NCBI GenBank assembly: GCA_934102055.1
Contig: CAKOSE010000004.1
Span: 1 to 53,665, forward strand
DNA: 53,665 nucleotides
DNA from: an uncultured Bacilli bacterium
GTDB taxonomy: Bacteria > Bacillota_I > Bacilli_A > RF39 > UBA660
Direction: 5' to 3'
The notes below the pieces were generated by a model. It ran no database searches. It had not been told where the DNA came from and saw only the letters and a program-made list of their open reading frames with translations. The position numbers and the translations under genes were made by a program. Shown piece by piece: positions 49,596-53,665 of the stretch; position 1 is the first letter of the stretch, and each line of letters begins with the position of its first letter.

Positions 49596-50360
49596 CTAAA
49601 TTCTATTTAATTTATTTTTTTTATTTTTTAAAATTATTAATGCTATTATAAGGATAATGGAAGCTCCTACAAAGACGATTGCTATTATTACTCCTGTATT
49701 ATTATTACTATCAGCATCTTCTCCTATATCTATAGCATCTGTATTATCAGTATTATCAGTGTTTGAATCTGCAGTTTCTTCTTTACCATCATGATCCATT
49801 GGTTCAGTTTCAAGTTGTGGTTTTTTTACAGAAAAGTCTATACTAAAATCGTCGTCTTTTGGAGTCCAAGTATAAACACCATTGCTTGAAGTATCGGCAT
49901 TGCTACTCGTTACAGTAAGAGGAGTTGTGATATTTATTTTGATTTGATCTGCTCTATGTCCACAATAAAATGGTGTTGATGTTTTTATAGAGATGGAACT
50001 GCTTGTGTCATTGTAATCTATTTTACTAAAACAATCATTAAGTATTCTACTTCCTGTAAGGAATATAGAGGCATAACTATTTTTAAGTGTTATAGTGTAG
50101 ACTCCTCCAGAATGTTTTTTTGTTTTTTTATATTTTACTTTGGTATCAGTATTAAAATAAATATCTTCTTTAACAACTGAAGTCATAAAATCATAGTTTC
50201 CACTATTATCTAGTTCTGAATCTTTTATAGTATAAATATTATTTTCAGAAAATTTTAAGTTTTTATCAATTGTTAGGTTATATTCAATGCTTTTAGCATT
50301 TACAAAACTAATTCCAAACATAAAACAGATTAATGATATAAATATATATTTTATTTTCAT
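49596..50360 (-). CDS. Unrecognised exported protein with C-terminal membrane anchor
   Basis: A 254-residue protein: signal peptide (KYIFISLICFMFGISFVNA), an extracytoplasmic beta-rich domain, a Asp/Asn/Thr-rich stalk (about 190-220) and a C-terminal helix with a basic tail (ILKNKKNK). Paralogous to the lipoprotein 13 bases upstream: both share the YTW (TPKDDDFSIDFSV here) block and the ISYPxPL-like strands, and both end in a helix plus KK-rich tail. The signal-then-stalk-then-anchor layout suggests a surface sensor or adhesin. Function unknown. Confidence 0.78.
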   Translation of the reverse strand: MKIKYIFISLICFMFGISFVNAKSIEYNLTIDKNLKFSENNIYTIKDSELDNSGNYDFMTSVVKEDIYFNTDTKVKYKKTKKHSGGVYTITLKNSYASIFLTGSRILNDCFSKIDYNDTSSSISIKTSTPFYCGHRADQIKINITTPLTVTSSNADTSSNGVYTWTPKDDDFSIDFSVKKPQLETEPMDHDGKEETADSNTDNTDNTDAIDIGEDADSNNNTGVIIAIVFVGASIILIIALIILKNKKNKLNRI

Positions 50361-50372
50361 AAGTTATCCTCC

Positions 50373-51116
50373 TTATAAACTTGAAGCTTTTCTTTTTTTC
50401 GTAATTAGTATTATTGTTCCTACAATTATAAATATTAATAGTAGTACACCTATTATAATAAGTATAGAGTTGTCGGAATTAATTTGGGTATCAGGTGTAT
50501 TATCAGAAACATCAGAGGTAGAATCACTAGTTTGATTGTCTTCTTTATATTTCTTAGATAAATCAATATTGAAGTAGACTGAGAAATCTCTTGAGTTTTT
50601 ATCATTTGATTGCCAAGTATATATATTATTTTCTTCATCAATTTTACTAGCATTACTTTCTAGCATTTTATAAGGAGATTTAATATTTAAAGTGAATTTG
50701 TTAAAATTACAGGTTAAACCTCTGCTAGTAGAGAAAATTAGTTTACTTTCACTTCCATTTTTTAAAATATTATAGTATTTAAAGCAATTACGAATAATGT
50801 TTGAGTTTGTATGATTATTTAAACTGAAACTACCTTTTATTGTAGCCTTTTTGCTTATATCATCAGTTGTAATATTATAATATGCTATGCCTTCTTCTTT
50901 TGTTTTGTTGCCAGAAAATGGATTTTCTAGTTCTGCATCGTACTCTAGAGGAATTGGATAAGAAATTGTCTCCTTTATTTTTTCATAATCTGAAGAATTA
51001 CCAGTTATTAAGTATTCTTCATTTATCCTGTTTTTGTCTATATTTATATTAACTACTGCGGAACAACCGCTCATACTAAACAAAATTATTAAACACAAAA
51101 TACTTTTTTTTATCAT
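50373..51116 (-). CDS. Unrecognised lipoprotein with C-terminal membrane helix
   Basis: A 247-residue lipoprotein: MSGC lipobox at about residue 18, beta-rich domain with two Cys (NCFKYYN, LTCNFNK), the block NNIYTWQSNDKNSRDFSVYFNIDL, an Asp/Ser/Thr-rich stalk and a C-terminal helix (ILIIIGVLLLIFIIV) with KKRK tail. Double anchoring, lipid at the N-terminus and helix at the C-terminus, is unusual. Ten bases downstream of the 808-residue enzyme gene, so probably one operon with it. Confidence 0.8.
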   Translation of the reverse strand: MIKKSILCLIILFSMSGCSAVVNINIDKNRINEEYLITGNSSDYEKIKETISYPIPLEYDAELENPFSGNKTKEEGIAYYNITTDDISKKATIKGSFSLNNHTNSNIIRNCFKYYNILKNGSESKLIFSTSRGLTCNFNKFTLNIKSPYKMLESNASKIDEENNIYTWQSNDKNSRDFSVYFNIDLSKKYKEDNQTSDSTSDVSDNTPDTQINSDNSILIIIGVLLLIFIIVGTIILITKKRKASSL

Positions 51117-51126
51117 TATTAATCAC

Positions 51127-53553
51127 CTATTCTTTTGATATTATCCAATATCTTGTTGTAGCCGGAACAACAACCTCTTCAAAATCAAACAATTTAGAAT
51201 CATTACTTTTATTAGGATCTTGAACAAAAACTTGTCCGTCCTTATGAGAAGTTAAAACTATAAAATGACCACCGCTGGTAAATGGTTTTTTATTAGTTGC
51301 AGCAATAACTAGTTTTTTGCCACTATTTAATGCTATTAAAACTTCTTTATTGTTCGCTTCACTAACATCCAGTTGTTTAACACTCAAACCATATTTTTTC
51401 CCAGCTGAAGCAAAAAATGCATGTTTAGTTCCTGTTCCAGGTACGTAAAAATCATTCTTACATGAATACTTAGCCATTTCTTCTGGATTGTGTTCTTCGC
51501 CTAACAAAGAAGAAACTACAATAGCCATAGCAGTTGGCCCACAGCCAGAAACTGCAACATTATGCTCTCCTTTACCAGAACAATAAGCAACATTAGGGTA
51601 ATCACTTTGATAATATACTCTTATATTACCGTTGAATCCATCTCCTCCAATTGAACAAGTATTACCACCACCATTTATTTCTATACCATCCGCATAAAAA
51701 TATTCAAGTATTTCTTTATAAGTTTTACCTTGATCAGCTAAATAAGCGGCATAATTTTGACTCATTCCTCTACCATGTCCTGCGTCCTGTTTTGTTGTTA
51801 AATATTTTTCTGGCATAGTATAAGTTACTTTTTCAGAACCAGGAACTTTAATCGATGAACCTGTACATGAACCACTACTACATGTTCCTAAGAAAGAACT
51901 GTATTCAGAACTTATGGTATCTCCATTTAATGTAATCACTGAGTTTCCACCCTCTGAATAAGCTTTTTTTATTTCATCACTAACAAGTTCCATTTTTATT
52001 GCTGTTTGATCATATTCTGAATTTCTAATAGAGGAAGAACAATTATTTGTTCTTTTTATTGTATAAGTTTTGGCAGCAACCATTTGAGCTTTGATTGCCT
52101 CTGCTCCAACACTTGGATTTTCTGCACCCACAACCATCTGTATATAATCATCAAGACTAAACGTTCCAATCGGAAATTTATCAGGATCCTTATTATAACC
52201 ACTTGTATCGCCTTCTGGTCCTGGCACTACTGTAACACCATTAGGACAATAATCTTCAGATGAACTACTTGAACCAGTACTAGATACACAACAATTAGCA
52301 GAAGATGAACTACTACTAGTAGAAACATAACTATCGCTTGTATCATTAGCTTGAGATGCACTATCTCCTGCAAGTTCTCCTTTCCATTTGCTTCCACATT
52401 GGTTTTTGAAGTTTTCTCCTACAAGAGAAGAAACATTTTCTGCACCATTTTTTTCGTCTACACCAAAATATTGGTTTTGTAAATCATATTGTCTTTGGCC
52501 ATTATAAACAAACTCAAAATGTAAATGTGGTCCAGTAGAGTGTCCAGTATTCCCAGATTTTGCAATCATTTGTCCTTTTGCAACTTTATCCCCCACTTTT
52601 ACCAAAAGTTCTGAGTTATGTCCATATCTAGTAGAAATAGCATCGGTATGGGCAATTACTACAGAATTACCATAACCCCCTTCGACTCCAGCAAGTGTTA
52701 CGGTACCGGCTTGTACTGCATAAACAGGTGTTCCAGTCGGAACCCCTATATCTATACCTTCGTGTTGGCTTCCCCATCTAGGACCTGACCAACTTGTGAT
52801 TAGACCTTTATTAGCAAGTGGATGCTGAGAAGAACATGCAAAGTCTAACATATCTGCTGAACCTGTATAGCCCTCACCATTATAAGTACTGCTTCCTGAG
52901 GTACCACATAATGCTGAAAAACTAGCACCTGCTAAAGCAGCAAACAAAATATTGAATAAAAATAGTAATAATATTATCATTGGAACAATAATTATTATTG
53001 CAATTTTAGCTTGTATAGGTAAAATAGTCCATATTTTTTTTATACCTGTTTTAAAAGATTTGCCAATTTTTTCTTTTATTCCACCAGTTTTCTCTTTTCC
53101 AAGTGCTCCTTGCTGAGCTCCTCTTTTTCTGTTGAAAGGATTTAATCTAGAGGCTAAACCACCCTTTTCTTTTGAATTATTTTCCTTTTTTTCACCTGGT
53201 TTTTTATCATTTGCATCTCTAGGATCTTTACTTTTTTTATCACCTGCTCCTGGTAAAGGATTTTTATGTTCATTATCTTTCTTTTTATCTTTGTTGCCAT
53301 CTTTTGAATCTTTTTTATCTTTATCTTTTTTATCTAACCCATCTTTTTTCTTTTTATCATCTGGTTTTTCTTGTCCTCGCATTGGATTTCTTCCAAGGCC
53401 TGCATGGACTCCTCTCATTAAATCAGCTGCTGTGTTTTTAATATTTTGAGCAAAACCACCTCCATTGGCTCTCGGAAAGTTTTGCTCTTCCATTTGTTCT
53501 GGTTCTTCATTCATAATACCTTGATTATTAAAAGAATTATCTTCATTATTCAT
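51127..53553 (-). CDS. Envelope protein with M23, SpoIID-like and C39-like domains
   Basis: An 808-residue membrane protein. Residues 1-170 are cytoplasmic, Lys/Asp/Gly-rich and disordered; a membrane helix follows at about 180-210. Outside lie, in order: an M23 LytM-type endopeptidase domain (HEGIDIG near 264, HLHFE near 346, giving the zinc ligands), a Ser-rich linker (about 400-430), a SpoIID/LytB-like domain (LDDYIQMVVGAENPSVGAEAIKAQMVAAKTYT near 470, and GRGMSQNYAAYLADQGKTYKEILEYFY near 600), and a C39-like papain-fold domain (Cys in SGCGPTAMAI near 669, His in GGHFIVL near 764, Asp in VQDPN near 776). It may cleave peptide and glycan bonds of peptidoglycan. The C39-like unit is family-2 type, not the leader-cutting kind. 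Confidence 0.85.
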   Translation of the reverse strand: MNNEDNSFNNQGIMNEEPEQMEEQNFPRANGGGFAQNIKNTAADLMRGVHAGLGRNPMRGQEKPDDKKKKDGLDKKDKDKKDSKDGNKDKKKDNEHKNPLPGAGDKKSKDPRDANDKKPGEKKENNSKEKGGLASRLNPFNRKRGAQQGALGKEKTGGIKEKIGKSFKTGIKKIWTILPIQAKIAIIIIVPMIILLLFLFNILFAALAGASFSALCGTSGSSTYNGEGYTGSADMLDFACSSQHPLANKGLITSWSGPRWGSQHEGIDIGVPTGTPVYAVQAGTVTLAGVEGGYGNSVVIAHTDAISTRYGHNSELLVKVGDKVAKGQMIAKSGNTGHSTGPHLHFEFVYNGQRQYDLQNQYFGVDEKNGAENVSSLVGENFKNQCGSKWKGELAGDSASQANDTSDSYVSTSSSSSSANCCVSSTGSSSSSEDYCPNGVTVVPGPEGDTSGYNKDPDKFPIGTFSLDDYIQMVVGAENPSVGAEAIKAQMVAAKTYTIKRTNNCSSSIRNSEYDQTAIKMELVSDEIKKAYSEGGNSVITLNGDTISSEYSSFLGTCSSGSCTGSSIKVPGSEKVTYTMPEKYLTTKQDAGHGRGMSQNYAAYLADQGKTYKEILEYFYADGIEINGGGNTCSIGGDGFNGNIRVYYQSDYPNVAYCSGKGEHNVAVSGCGPTAMAIVVSSLLGEEHNPEEMAKYSCKNDFYVPGTGTKHAFFASAGKKYGLSVKQLDVSEANNKEVLIALNSGKKLVIAATNKKPFTSGGHFIVLTSHKDGQVFVQDPNKSNDSKLFDFEEVVVPATTRYWIISKE

Positions 53554-53602
53554 CTACATCACCACACTTCAGTTTAACTATATATAATATATCATAAAAT
53601 TA

Positions 53603-53631
53603 GATAAAAAAAAAGGAAAATCACTTTCCTT
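53603..53631 (-). terminator. Terminator of the gene entering from the right edge
   Basis: AAGGAAA / TTTCCTT stem (7 bp) with a five-base loop, followed on the minus strand by TTTTTTTTT. Confidence 0.75.
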
Positions 53632-53665
53632 AATTCATTTTATACTTTCTGTATAATACGTATGC
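53630..53665 (-). CDS. C-terminal end of an unknown protein (cut by window edge)
   Basis: One minus-strand frame runs in from the right edge and ends LYRKYKMN at a TAA (53632-53630) that abuts the terminator at 53603-53631. Other frames also meet stops here, so this reading is favoured only by position. Too short to identify. Confidence 0.4.
   Translation of the reverse strand, partial: AYVLYRKYKMN

Noticed and set aside
1..53665. CRISPR array, prophage, insertion sequence or integrase
   Set aside because: I saw no direct-repeat array, transposase, integrase or phage structural gene. The only degraded genes are the surface copy and the AAA ATPase.

Overview
The window is one chromosomal segment of a very AT-rich, low-GC Gram-positive bacterium, read with the standard bacterial code (TGG is Trp; TAA and TGA are stops). 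Gene content and order are those of Bacilli: prpC-prkC-rsgA-rpe, yqfC-yqfD-ybeY-dgkA-cdd-era-yqzL-recO, rsh-dtd, yqeY-rpsU and ylbD-ylbE. Late sporulation genes are present (yunB, yqfC, yqfD and an uninterrupted sigK with a pro-sequence). The small genes, strong minus-strand bias, frequent GGTGAT-type ribosome binding sites and many unrecognised membrane-anchored proteins suggest an uncultured, host-associated Bacilli lineage, perhaps near RF39 or Erysipelotrichales. That placement is inference; no 16S gene is present.

Layout. 1-1.9 kb: an edge fragment, then a frameshifted copy of a surface-protein gene with a 13-base G tract. 1.9-9.8 kb: HU, YutD-like, YunB, a tail-anchored protein, a ferredoxin (plus strand), Tex, two anchored proteins, tRNA-Met and L32. 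9.8-14.8 kb: the recO-era-cdd-dgkA-ybeY-yqfD-yqfC operon, with a VanZ-like gene where phoH and yqfF usually sit. 14.8-17.3 kb: a compact bacteriocin locus (peptidase-containing ABC exporter, two double-glycine precursors, a small membrane protein) whose genes all overlap. 17.4-27.8 kb: dnaE, a slipin (plus), a possible CYTH protein, rpe-rsgA-prkC-prpC-rlmN and nfo. 27.8-31.8 kb: three pilin-like genes, ylbE/ylbD, yqeY, rpsU and ffh. 31.9-34.6 kb: a decayed AAA ATPase and the intact copy of the surface-protein gene with an in-frame 12-base G tract. 34.7-42.1 kb: DUF6512-like, dtd, rsh, comN-like, truB, mutL, a fourth pilin-like gene and sigK. 42.2-48.8 kb: Nudix, TmcAL and VanY on plus, two acetyltransferases, a DacF-like carboxypeptidase and an M3-like peptidase on minus. 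48.9-53.6 kb: a lipoprotein, two paralogous anchored proteins and an 808-residue envelope protein combining M23, SpoIID-like and C39-like domains.

The most interesting parts are (i) the pair of surface proteins with C-type-lectin/sulfatase-modifying-factor-like sequence, each with a G tract near the start codon, one in frame (12 G) and one out of frame (13 G), which points to phase variation by slipped-strand mispairing; (ii) the undescribed-looking two-peptide bacteriocin operon with nested overlapping genes; and (iii) the three-domain cell-wall enzyme. The rest is mostly core housekeeping.
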